Assembly: GCF_000003815.2 (NCBI RefSeq)
Contig: NC_049988.1
Location: 7,040,702-7,104,701, forward strand
Direction: 5' to 3'
Length of the DNA stretch: 64,000 bases
Origin: Branchiostoma floridae
Lineage: Eukaryota; Chordata; Leptocardii; Amphioxiformes; Branchiostomatidae
Below, piece after piece: positions 9,301 through 19,067 of the stretch; within the stretch, counting starts at the first letter, position 1; each line of letters begins with the position of its first letter. The position numbers and the translations under genes were made by a program. Below the pieces are notes generated by a model, which did no database searches, was not told the DNA's origin, and saw only the letters and a program-made list of their open reading frames with translations.

Positions 9301-12300
9301 ATTCAGTATGTGAAAACTTGTGATACTCCATTTCGCTACAAAGAAATCTGTTTTGCAGAGTATTTGAGTACCACTGGCGTTTTAAAATCGTACAAGGCTA
9401 ACTGCCTCTGTGCGATTGAGTGTAAAAATTGGTAGAAATGAATACAGACTATACTATAATATACCTGTAGCCCGTTTTGTCCAATTTTGAGTTTGGATCA
9501 GTCCATTTTTGCCATAGGGGTGATTTGGAATAGTCCATATTTGCATGGGAAATACATTTAGAGGTTCAGATGTCCACAATGATCTCTCCTGAAGTCAAAT
9601 ATTCTGCCAAGGATGCCAAAGTACAATTTCTAAGGCATTAAGCGTGTTTGGTAGTATAGCGTTATACTAGTTTAGTACATTGTCAACTTAAAAACTTCAG
9701 GGGGCATGTACAGGGGGGTTAGCAATCAAATATTTTCAAAATTTTTACATTTTCATATTCAGATGGACCGTCTCCATATTTCTAGGGGCGTATTTCATCA
9801 AAAACTGCATTTTTGCAAAATAGTGTCCCCCCCTACTTTTAGGGTACCCACTCGCGGAGTAATACATCAATGAGACCTTAATGCTGGGGTCAATGGGGAA
9901 AATTATCTAAGGGACCACCAAAAAAGGCTGCAATGACCACATAATCCTTCTATAGCAGTTGTCTAGTAGTACAGGTTTAACTAACAGCAGAAAAGCCATT
10001 TCATCAAAAACATTCTATTCTATCTGAAGATACTAAATCTAGAAAGCACATTCAATGAAAAATGAGAAATTGCTCTGTATCCATTACTAGTAATACGTCT
10101 ACATATTTCATCATGCTATCCTGGTGAAGTCAACACCAGAATGTTGATATGTTTGTGGATATAGGATGATATGACTTGACAATGTGTCAATTTTTATTGA
10201 AATGCCTGTTGCCTTAGGGTCTGTATTGTGACACTGGCGGCCTCACATCCACTGATGGCTGATGGGAAGACTGTGGCCAGGGTCGATTTCCAGGTCACAG
10301 AAAAGGTCAATCGGCTGGACAACAAGGTCATCGGCAAGGGCAAGAGGGTAGGGACGTCAACATACAGAATATCAGCAAATACAATGGTCTAAACAGACAT
10401 TATACATTATACATGATACTGTAAATGTTGTTATTTTTTGCAGTAGTTTAATGGTCATGGTTAGCACTGTTACCTCTTTACTGAAAATTGAAAACCAAGG
10501 CTAAAATGCATGCTCTGTCTTATTTGCTGTGTGCAAATAATCTTCAAGTGCCACTGAAATGAAATTTCCTCTACCATTCACATAAAATACAGTGTTTCCT
10601 GAAAACATTGTTTTAAAGAATACACATGGAATGTACCCATTGATTGATAGAGGAAATTTCATGTCCCTTGCACTTAAAGGGGCATTCCACTCCAGAGGCG
10701 AGTGTTATTTTCTAATAGATGATATTTAGGGGGATACAAATGCACCCGACTTTTCGGCTTGAACTTATGGTAAATTTGACCAAACAAGCTTGATTCAAGC
10801 ATAACTACTCATTCTCTGAGGAATTAAAATACCTGCTTCTGGAGTGGAATGCTTCTTTAGATATCCAGAGATTGAAAGCTACCTGTTCAAGAAAGAATTT
10901 GTAAGCAGTGCACAACGAATGCAGTGGAAAATGAAACACATTTTATTTGTGAATGTCCCCAATTCAAAGCCGAAAGAAAAGGGTTATTTGATAGAGTGAC
11001 CGAAATCACACCAACATTTTCATTGTTAAAAACGCCACAAAAGATTCTCTTCCTACTAACATCAAGGGATCAATCTATCATAGAACACATGGGGCATTTC
11101 ATTTTCAAATGTCTTCAAGAAAGAAGTCAAACCCTGTAATAGTTACGTAGACTTAGTACCCCATTATGTATCGTATGTATATTCATCCACTTAATATTTG
11201 TATGTTAGAATTTAGTTTATCTACATGTATTCAGACCACATTTATTCATCTCATGTAATTAGTCATTCTTTTCTTGCAATTAGCCCAATGGGCATGAATT
11301 TGCAATAAACTTTATTATTGACCATCCTGATGAACCTACTCTTGTATATGTTGTAGGGTGCCCAGTGGCTGCAGGAGTCTTCCCCCTTGTGCCGTGTGAC
11401 CTGTACAGACAACACAGAGTTCACTCTCTACAGGTAAGGAGGTCATACTAAAAAAAAAGTAAAAGAATTTCCAACTCAAGAAAATATTTCTCTCACTGGA
11501 ATTTCGTTAAAATCGCTCAGTCTTCTTCAGCTAGCTGACCCCAATGATGTCAGCACTGGGTTAAAGTTCATTGGAAGTCGGTAGCATCCCCCGTCCCGGT
11601 TGAGAGAAGGTTGCCCTGGTTGGTCTGACCTTCTCTCAACCGGGACGGGGGTGATACCGACTTCCAATGAACTTTGACCCAGTACTGACCTCACAAGTTC
11701 AGAAAAATCTTGTCTACAGTACTCTGGTCAGATAGCTGAGGAAGACTGACAAATTTGGTTGAAAATTCCGGTGAGTAAAATTTTTCTCATGTAATTTACC
11801 GACTCAGATTGTTGTCTTTTTCATTTAAAGATTGAACAAAGAAAGATTGCAAAATAAAAAGATGGGTTGACATGGGTTTGTTAAAGATTGTAACATTAGT
11901 ATGATCGAAACACATAAGAATTAATCTTATTATGTCCAGTTGCATCAAAGGCAAGCTGGTGGAAGTGAATGAAAACCTGATCAACTCACCTCAGCTACTG
12001 ACAGAGAAGGTAAGCTGCCTCCCAGGTTCTTCTATTGTCTTCTTTTGGTCATGTTAGTTGTGTTTTTGGCTATTGGCCTCTACATGGTACAAAATGGCAC
12101 AAAACATCCATGAACGCTGACAGTTTCATGTGCAAAGGTTAGGTGTGACAGGTTGTTCAGTGTAATATAACCAGCTGCTGCCATGTTGCGTGCCTGCGAA
12201 GCTGCCGTGTTGGTCTCTGTGCTGGAGATGGGTGATACAGGCTATGCATCTGCTTGCAAATTAGTTCTAACAGTCCTGTACTTATTTCTAACCCCACATC

Positions 12301-15300
12301 TTCTTTGAGATCTGTCCGAATGGTCCTGTACCTATCTCTACATTTGCTTAGAGATTTGTCCTAACGGTCTTCCCCTATCTCTAACTCAACAACTGCTTGG
12401 AGTTTAGTCCCAATGGTTCTGCACCTTCTGTATTTCACAGCTACCTAGAAATTTGTCCTAACCGTCCTGTGCCTATCTCTTACCCTACTAGTACATTTGC
12501 ATACGGATTTGTTCCAATTGCCCTGGACAATGTGCCTATCTCCAACCCTACATCTGCTTGGAGATCGGTCACAATAGCCCTGTACCTCTTTTTATACCAG
12601 TATCTGCTTGTAGATTAGTCCCAACAGCCCTGTACCTCTCTCTACCCTCATATTCTTGGGGTTCAGTCCTAACGACAGTGTACCAGTCTCCAACCCTACA
12701 TCTGCTTGTCGATGTGACCCAGTTACCTGACCTCACGATGACCTCACCCTGACAGATTCTGTCCACGCTCTCCCCGTGCACAATCCGATAATGACAGCTG
12801 ATCGCAGCAAATTCGGCCAATACAATGAACCAAGGGGTATTCATATTTTACATGTTAATGCCTTATCATTATGTCTTCCTACAAAATTTTGAAGCTCAAT
12901 ACAGAACACGTTGGTCACCTTAGCCTCTTTGGCCCCCGATGTATGTACGCTATTGAAGTGTGAAAGTTGTAATTCTGTGATCCGTCGTCAAATGGTTGTC
13001 TTAGCAAAAACATCAGATTCTATGACTATGGGTTCCTTGTTGATCAGATGGAACAACACCATTGACTTCATAATATACCCACGTATCTCTGTTTCATAAA
13101 GATCTTTTTCCAGATGATATGATTAGCAAATCCAAACATAGCCTGATTTAATCGCGCTTCTCAGGCCCGTCGTACATTGCCGCGCCTATCAAACAATCCG
13201 CGGGGAGGAGTCTACAAGCTCCGGATAGCGGAGTTTGCGTTACACAGACTAATCCAAACAGATACAGTCCACATTCTACTCTTAAATTTGAATCTTTTAT
13301 TGCGGTAATTTCACTGTATACAAATTGGCACTTCAATCTTTAAACTTCGTTGACGAGTTAGCTGTTGTTATGCTTTTAAAGAATTGCATTTTCATACAGG
13401 TAAAGGGGTCACACAATAGAAAACTTCAGAGGTATCATGACATGGCATCGCAACAGGTTACAATTCCACGAAATCATAGTTTTGTGTGACAAAATAATTC
13501 TTCAGTATTCCAGTACCATATTACCAAAGCGTAGAGGACGAGAATTTGTGGTGATGTCCTGCGGATCCACATCAGTTTCCCTCCGCCCAGCATCTCTCAG
13601 GAGATCGGTCCATAACTAGGCCAGCGGCCTCCTGACCGTTCCCTCCGACTTTAGCACGCAGAACACGTGCGAGGATCTCCCTGATGGACGACTCCCGTGC
13701 GTCAGAAACAACCCCCCGCAGGGGCATCTCATCCAATCGCCATCAATCATGACTCAACAGCTTTCGTCATCAGTTATCTGGAGGGTGGAAAGGGGGTTTC
13801 CCTCCATCGACTTCCCATTCATCATCGGACTAGCTGACAAGACCACTCGTTCCGGTGCTCAATTATTGATGCTGTAGGAAAATGGGCAACCTGTTGCTGC
13901 AAAAGGAGCTTATATTGGAGTATTGAAGTACGCCTTCAATAAGCTAATATCTCCGAATCAAGCCGGATTCAGGAACAAATGCCTTTCAAAAAATAGACGC
14001 CTTTATATATTCTTGCTTTGTCGACTTTAAGAAAGCATTTGACTCCGTCTGGAGAGAGGCACTCCGTTACAAATTATTGAATTTAGGAATAGGAATTTAC
14101 AGTCATACTTTCATTCTTTGACGTCATCCTTTCAGTTTGGCATAACTTCTAGACTAAAATCGACCATATCAATGTCATATCTAGATCGTAAAGCGATGAA
14201 TTACGTCTACACCTCGTTGTACAGATGTAGGTTTCCGTAAAGGAATGTGTCCCCTCCGGATGTCGTTATGGTTTTTCATTAACAGTATTTGCCTTGTGAA
14301 TGATGACCGTAATCTGTTTAACGTACGCACCCGGATACTCTATATTCATCGCTATTAACTAGCACCGCAGTTCTGTCCAAATTGATTGGTATTTCAGCAT
14401 GTCGAAACCCAGTGCTCTTTGAAACTTCCCGAAAAAGTTAACGGACTTAGTCGCAGTTCATTTGGTCATGGTTTTCCCAAGTTCTCGGTTGGCGTTACTA
14501 ATTTTCAGTACGTTGCCTACAATGACATCCCGGTCGACAAGATGTAGGTGTTTTAATGGTCATTGATAGAAGGTTTTACAGTTCATAATAAGTTATTCCC
14601 TTGAAGTTTGAGTTGTGAAGTGAGTCAAACTTTAGAACGCCCTTTGTGTCCTGCAAAATGGGAACATCTTTGCGATGAGTATAAAGATACATCATGAACA
14701 GTCTACTGAAAAAGGGTAAATATTCTCGCGATCTCGGTGGTTTCAAGTTTGCGTTTGGAACAAGGGGGTATGCTTGAATAAAACAGTTGAGTCTGCCGTA
14801 AAAGGATACCGCGAACCTAAAATCATCGCGAACAATTTCCCTTCTACAGTGTACTCTTCATGATGACAGAGTTAAACGATCTACCAGACATACAGGACCG
14901 TTAGGGAAACTGCTGACAGGGAGAATGTCGGGTAATTGATGAAGTTTGAAAGGCGAGGCACGTGCAGAGCGTGGTGTGATTTAAGAGGCCTTGATGACCA
15001 CACCTCGCAGATACGGCGATTGGAATCCGCAGGACATACATCAGGATTTGAAACGACAGCCATCTAACGGTCAATTTAGCGCAAATGAAAGAGTGCAGGG
15101 ATCCCTTTATGGTTTGGAAGGCGATGAGAGAGGAGATTAAGTGGTGAGGAGTTATTACGCCGAGTTCTCGGGGTGGCCAGGCGGTCACCAGGTCACCGTG
15201 ATCTACGGTGGAAGTGCTTAGGCTGTCGAGCAGATTCCGAGAAGAAAATCGGATGATGGTAGTGTAACGATTGGCCATGTGTGGGCAGTTAGCCCATGAC

Positions 15301-16055
15301 AGTATTGTGATATGTGCTGTGAATTGGTTTCTGTACACGGGAAAGTTTTAGAGTCTTGGTGCTATTGTTCTTGTCCTGTTTTCTCGCCCCTCTAAACTCA
15401 TAACTTACCCGTACTCTCTTGTCTTCGTCCTGATGATAACCCCATTAGCCGGTTTAACGCGAACTTTCACCGTTGTCAATACGTATCAAAATACATTTAA
15501 AATCGTGGACCGCTGTTAATGATTATGTTTCAGTTCACATAAAGTTGCAGTTATCCGGCCAAATCGGAACAAAGTGTTCAACTGCAGGACACCAGCATTT
15601 TCCATGGAAAAAATTCCACTGCATCTTTTATGCAAATTGTGGACATCTGACTTGAGCAGTGTTTGTGGCATCCCCCGTCTCGGCTCAGGGATGGTTGAAG
15701 CTTCTTTTTATATGATGTTATCTATTTGATGTTGTTGTGTTTGTTGTTAAAGCCGTCTTCAGAAGGCTACATCGCCATCGTACTTCCAAAGTTCGGCGAA
15801 AGCGACAAAGAGATGGCCAGACTACTGTCCCAACAACAGTACCAGGACGCGCTGGAACGCAGGGGACGAGAAGCCACATCGGAGGCCCGGGAACGAGACT
15901 TGGTCCAGGCACGGTCCAAGATGGAGGAGGAGGAAAGTAGCTCAAGTACGGATCCTGGGAAAGACCAGGCGGGGGGAAGTAAAGATTCTGGCGACGAGCC
16001 AAATCAAAAGAGAGCAAAGCTAGAAGTGACGGATAAAGAACAACCATCTTCTTAG
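6387..16055 (+). CDS. ABITRAM: ABITRAM (FAM206A/Simiate), first exon not located
   Basis: Exons: 6387-6438, 10218-10347, 11357-11433, 11940-12009 and 15753-16055 (TAG). All junctions are GT/AG and phases agree (1, 2, 0, 2, 0). The joined 210 residues follow the vertebrate protein in order: EDLCILQHSNK, VCIVTLAASHP, GKGKRGAQWLQ, CIKGKLVEVNENL, then EGYIAIVLPKFGES. By family knowledge ABITRAM is an actin-binding, transcription-modulating protein of nuclear speckles and neurites with a lipoyl/single-hybrid-like fold. The last exon is odd: about 90 residues follow the YIAIVLPKF motif, against about 25 in human, forming a charged Glu/Lys/Ser-rich tail with a possible nuclear signal (NQKRAKLEV). 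The start exon should lie upstream of 6387. Intron 6439-10217 carries a nested transposon, 10348-11356 a LINE end, 11434-11939 a foldback, and 12010-15752 a minisatellite and RT remnants. Confidence 0.92.
6922..6967. mobile_element. 46-bp hairpin insertion inside the TTAA element
   Basis: Copy 2 of the host element reads straight through this point. Copy 1 has an extra block with 14-bp inverted ends, AAGGAGCTTTTATC and GATAAAAGCTCCTT, flanked by duplicated ATTTACC(C) at 6914-6921 and 6969-6976. The empty site in copy 2 makes insertion, not deletion, the simplest reading. The target duplication is 7 or 8 bp depending on which C/G pair belongs to the element. Confidence 0.75.
7575..7588. promoter_or_regulatory. 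Perfect palindromic RFX X-box
   Basis: GTTGCCATGGCAAC is the ideal symmetrical X-box recognised by RFX proteins. It lies inside the 2.5-kb nested transposon in the ABITRAM intron, so it may be transposon-borne rather than a host enhancer. Confidence 0.5.
7929..8415. mobile_element. CAGGGCTCGAAATAC-ended element, copy 1 (third-level nest)
   Basis: Ends CAAGGCTCGAAATAC and GTATTTCGAGCCCTG are inverted repeats (14 of 15), flanked by a 5-bp direct duplication ATATC (7924-7928 and 8416-8420). The interior carries tandem-like blocks rich in TTTTACCTGCAC. A second copy is at 51734-52059. CAGGG ends suggest a hAT-like element, but the classification is inference. There is no coding capacity. Confidence 0.75.
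8717..8899 (-). other. Unidentified 60-codon open frame, charged, in nested transposon
   Basis: A 60-residue minus-strand frame begins MVLKKRREPGLFRQYSREVR and ends VDWKRDK. Its Lys/Arg/Glu-rich, helix-like composition looks more protein-like than neighbouring frames, and no start context was checked further. I do not recognise the family. It could be the tail of a decayed element-encoded protein or chance. Confidence 0.2.
10876..11325 (+). mobile_element. 3' end of a non-LTR retrotransposon (RT C-terminus plus tail)
   Basis: An open frame from 10876 to 11139 encodes LPVQERICKQC, then ENETHFICECPQFKAERK and a closing helical stretch ending QERSQTL. The Cys-x2-Cys ... His-x3-Cys pattern is the zinc-knuckle-like tail found after many non-LTR reverse transcriptases. 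It is followed by a tail containing TTAGCCCAATGGGCATGAAT and TTGCAATAAACTTTATTATT. A similar tail is at 33665-33695. The element is 5'-truncated (TGA at 10873-10875) and lies in an ABITRAM intron. Confidence 0.75.
11476..11789. repeat. Foldback (long inverted repeat) element
   Basis: Core arms 11550-11611 and 11628-11689 are close complements around a 16-bp loop; CCCGTCCCGGTTGAGAGAAG on the left matches CTTCTCTCAACCGGGACGGG on the right. Outer arms continue with TCAGTCTTCTTCAGCTAGCT against AGATAGCTGAGGAAGACTGA, and CTCACTGGAATTT against AAATTCCGGTGAG. Diverged partial copies are at 15661-15712 and 21951-22090. Probably a foldback MITE; it lies in an ABITRAM intron. Confidence 0.8.
12249..12716 (+). 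repeat. Degenerate minisatellite, ~50-bp units, about ten copies
   Basis: Blocks such as CTGCTTGGAGATTTGTCC, then TAACGGTCCTGTACCTATCT and CTAACCCTACAT recur at roughly 12249, 12301, 12343, 12391, 12441, 12493, 12552, 12601, 12648 and 12700. Units vary from about 42 to 60 bp. It lies in the last ABITRAM intron. Confidence 0.75.
13930..14530 (+). mobile_element. Decayed non-LTR retrotransposon reverse transcriptase
   Basis: Frames give ISPNQAGFRNKC near 13945-13990, then after a frameshift and deletion CFVDFKKAFDSVWREAL near 14015-14070. This is the RT motif A region with its catalytic aspartate. Further weak matches are VGFRKGMCPLRM near 14229-14265 (the usual GVRQGC-type motif) and PKFSVGVTNFQYVAY near 14475-14520. 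Frameshifts and stops make it non-functional. The style fits Jockey/CR1-like clades, which is inference. It lies in the last ABITRAM intron. Confidence 0.75.
14531..15752 (+). other. Remainder of last ABITRAM intron
   Basis: No exon recognised. It contains a GC-richer block around 14880-15340 of unknown nature, and at 15661-15712 a short match to the left arm of the 11.5-kb foldback (GCATCCCCCGTC followed by CGGCTCAGGGATGGTTG). The intron ends TTGTTGTTAAAG before the last exon. Confidence 0.5.
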
Positions 16056-16782
16056 GCTTTTACTGTATTCTCAACTATGATTTCAGTTGTATATCACTCT
16101 GCATCGACAAGACGTACTTCCCATACTTTCCAAGTAGCTAGGCCCCGTAAACACAACACCAGTCACGGTTATACGTATTTTTTGTTTCGTATTTACGTCC
16201 CAAGCAAAATGATGTCGCCCTGTGACTACTTTTTCAATGTTACGACTGAAAAAAAGGTGAAAACAAAACATACTTATACGGGCTTGAAATGAAAATGCTG
16301 TGCGTTCACCAAAGTTTAACCGAAGGAGGGTAGTTGTACGAAATGTTCAGGATGATACATGTAATCATGTCTCTACATTTTCTTAACTTACGGTTAATCC
16401 TGGTTTAAAAAGTAACCTACAAAATTCTAGGATCTGTAATTGCGTCCAATGTGCAATGGGAATTGACAGTATCGTAGTCTACATAGGACTAAGGACGTCC
16501 AAGGACGAGATTATGCGAAGAAAGACTGTCCTTGGTTTCATCTTCTTTAACTTCCAGGAAGGGGCCGGTGTAATCACGTGTCAATCACGTGGACAGCGAG
16601 GGGCTATGAAGCCTATAGTTGTTGCGTAGAAGTGCGGTTACTTTTCCTCTTAAGGGTACGGTTTACGTAAAGCTGATTTTTTGTCCAGAACTTCCACGAT
16701 CATTTACACTGGTAATTAGATATTACATTGATAAATGGCTTGGTGTCTTGTGCTGTTTATTTCTTGAGGTATGTTGTCATGG

Positions 16783-16796
16783 TAACCCTAGTGTGT
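16783..16796. promoter_or_regulatory. RFX X-box match
   Basis: GTTGTCATGGTAAC fits RYYNYY-N2-RRNRAC exactly. It is about 730 bp downstream of the ABITRAM stop; its target, if any, is unknown. Confidence 0.4.
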
Positions 16797-18424
16797 TGTA
16801 TGTTCATGCTGTCAGCATGCAAGAGTGAGAGTAAGAACCTGTGACCATGACAGCAGCGAGTGTTTGAATGCCACATTGCCACAATGGTTACCCATAACTT
16901 GTAGTTTACTTATCAGAAGACCAACGAATCGTTTTACCTCCATGAAATTACCTCAATGAAAACTGGAGGTACTATTTTTGGTGTTTCTGTGTGCTTTTGT
17001 GTGTGTTGCCGGATGTATGCGGTCAGGTAGATAAGTATGGTAGTTGGTGCGGATAAGGGTTGGGAGGACGAAGGTCAAGGTCGATTTGGGGCCTCTTGGC
17101 GGGTGACCTAGGTACTGCTGCAGAATTTCCGGGTTTTGTAGGCCCACTAGCAACTTGCTCTGGAACTACATGGGCGTTTTTGCTTTAAAAACTCTGTACC
17201 TATTGGGCAAGAAATGTCTTCTACGATTTCTCACCTAATACAGAATTAATCTATCTCAGGTTTAACGATGACAGTGGTATAAAATGCTTGTTTCTGTGGT
17301 AGCAATTCTAACCCTTCTTGCTAGTACTTCCTACTTTTTATACGAGGAGAATCACTCGACCTAGTTCTGAGGACATCTCGCATCTTGGATGGCCTACTTG
17401 GCTTCCTGACACAGTACCTTGAGATGTGCCCCATGCTCTCCAGTACGATTCATCAAGGTCTGCCTGCCTGTCCCTGCTGACTGATGAGGAGCACTTGCAT
17501 GACCCTTCCTACGTCCATAGTGTTTAAGTTACTGAGGCATCTCCGGGATACATCGAGCCGTGGCTGATCGCGAAACGACCTCTGTCTCCTGTGCTTATCC
17601 GTCCAGCTGGGTGACATTTAAATGTTGAAGAGAGAGGGAGAGAGCGTGACAGTTAGCTACTTAGCTACTGCCTTGTTGCTAGGGAGATGGTCCAGCTAGT
17701 TGTGATGGTTGAGCTGGGAAGACGAAGGTTGAGCTCCGATCCTTTCCAAAGTGCATTTAAACAATACTTGAACACTTTTGTACCACCAAATCATAATGCG
17801 TCCGACTGTGAATTTTCGACCGAACAGTTGCTCATAAAGTGACAAAGTTAGGGCCATAATCTTCTATACATCATAATGGACCGTTTTAGAGCCAGCAAGC
17901 CTTAGTGACAGATAGTGATGTTTTGCTAGTGATGTTTTGCTATGCAACTATCAAACTATAAACATTGCATGGCTGAATGATCTTCAATAGCTGCTACTAC
18001 AGTGACCAACGACAAGAAAGGTGAATCTTGTCATTTTGCTAAGTCCTGACCACTTGTTGAGGGGCACAGATTGATGGCATCCATCAGCTGGTACATCTCT
18101 CCTGTGAGCGATCAGGCCGCAGTGTAACGGTCTCTCCATCTGGAAGAGTTCTACCTGATTGCCAACAGAGTGACCCGAACGACCCGTGTCATCATGAAAC
18201 ACGGCTACCATAGGCACTGTGTGTGCTTCCCAACCCACTTCTTATATCGCCACAGCTGTCTTCAATACAAGTGTAACAACCACACAGCTGACTTGGGGTT
18301 TCTTCGGTTTATGTGAGCTCTTTAGATTATTGCTTCGTCCGTCAACCATAAATTCATCTAGAATCAATACATCTCAGTTTTTCCACTCATCATCTCAACT
18401 TCTACTCTGAGATAACTACTGGTG

Positions 18425-18652
18425 CTTTGCTATGCTGCTATTGCAGCATTGAGGTAGCTTTCTAGATTTGTGTCTTTGTTGCCATGTCCCAACTATTAAA
18501 CTTTGCTAAGCTGCCATTGCAGACGTGAGGCAGCTTTCTATATTTGTGTCTTTGTTGCCATGTCCCAACAATTAAACTTTGTTATACTGCCATTGCAGTC
18601 GTGAGGCAGCTTTCTACATTGTGTCTTTTTGTCCCCATGTCCCAACTATTAA
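18425..18652 (+). repeat. 76-bp tandem repeat, three copies
   Basis: Units start at 18425, 18501 and 18577. Each runs CTTTGCTATGCTGCTATTGC, then GAGGCAGCTTTCTA, TTGTGTCTTTGTTGCCATGT and CCCAACTATTAAA, with a few substitutions. Non-coding. Confidence 0.88.
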
Positions 18653-18803
18653 ATCAAGAGCTTGAAGGTTCTGGCGCAGCACGGGTCAACGTTGATTGAC
18701 CTGTTTGCTTTTACATGCCAGAACTCACTGAATGAACAATTACTCCACGCCTAAGGGGTAAGCAGAAAAGAAAAACTGACAGCCTTTTGAGTATTTTGGC
18801 ACC

Positions 18804-19067
18804 ATGCCTGGTAGTCGTACTTTTAGGTTCACTCGCTCGGAACAGATTAACACAGCCGTGGCTTTTGTATCTGATGGAGTGGCTGTCAAGGAGCTTTCAG
18901 CCTTTTCTGTTCGTTGTCACATTTGTCGTTTCGCTTTTGTGAGCAGCGGAGAAAGACACAATGCACATGTCTTGAAGGAAATGTCTTCTACAATTTCTCA
19001 GCCAATCCATCTCTGGTTTAACGATGACAGTGGTATAAAATACCTGTTCACCCAGATACCCTTTTGA
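18804..19067 (+). CDS. Possible small or transposon-derived open frame with CxxC...HxxH
   Basis: An 87-codon frame starts in a good Kozak setting (GGCACCATGCC). It reads MPGSRTFRFTRSEQINTAV and then VRCHICRFAFVSSGERHNAH, which has zinc-finger-like spacing C-x2-C-x10-H-x2-H. I do not recognise the family. A diverged, stop-containing copy of its 3' part lies near 17208-17290, which suggests a repeated element rather than a host gene. Chance is also possible. Confidence 0.25.
   Translation: MPGSRTFRFTRSEQINTAVAFVSDGVAVKELSAFSVRCHICRFAFVSSGERHNAHVLKEMSSTISQPIHLWFNDDSGIKYLFTQIPF

Larger units (their letters stand above)
7292..9835. mobile_element. 2.5-kb element with TAGGGGGGGACA ends nested in the TTAA element
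   Basis: Perfect 12-bp terminal inverted repeats (TAGGGGGGGACA at 7292 and its complement ending at 9835) are flanked by a 7-bp direct duplication CTTTTAG (7285-7291, 9836-9842) that is single in copy 2. The inverted repeats extend, imperfectly, about 145 bp inward; for example CCCCTGTACATACCCCCTGA near 7402-7421 matches the complement near 9698-9717. No transposase open frame was recognised. The superfamily is uncertain, since 7 bp is unusual between the 5/8-bp hAT and 9-bp Mutator classes. Confidence 0.85.
6793..9877. mobile_element. TTAA-flanked DNA transposon, interrupted by nested insertions (copy 1)
   Basis: The left end GGTCTCATTGATG at 6793 and right end CATCAATGAGACC ending at 9877 are exact inverted repeats, flanked on both sides by TTAA (6789-6792 and 9878-9881). 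The left ~500 bp (6793-7291) and the last 35 bp match copy 2 at 24493-24971 almost base for base. Everything between 7292 and 9842 is absent from copy 2, so it is a later insertion. No transposase is present. A TTAA target duplication is typical of piggyBac and Kolobok elements; assignment is inference. Confidence 0.88.

Noticed and set aside
12249-12716. CRISPR-like array of repeats and spacers
   Set aside because: The units are degenerate tandem repeats without constant repeats and unique spacers, and the DNA is from an animal.
14901-15338. 145-codon minus-strand open frame in the last ABITRAM intron
   Set aside because: No recognisable domain, no homology that I can recall, and it lies beside decayed retrotransposon sequence.
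15737-15940. Arg-rich frame overlapping the last ABITRAM exon
   Set aside because: It is the shadow of the real exon frame, which matches ABITRAM and has a consistent splice phase.
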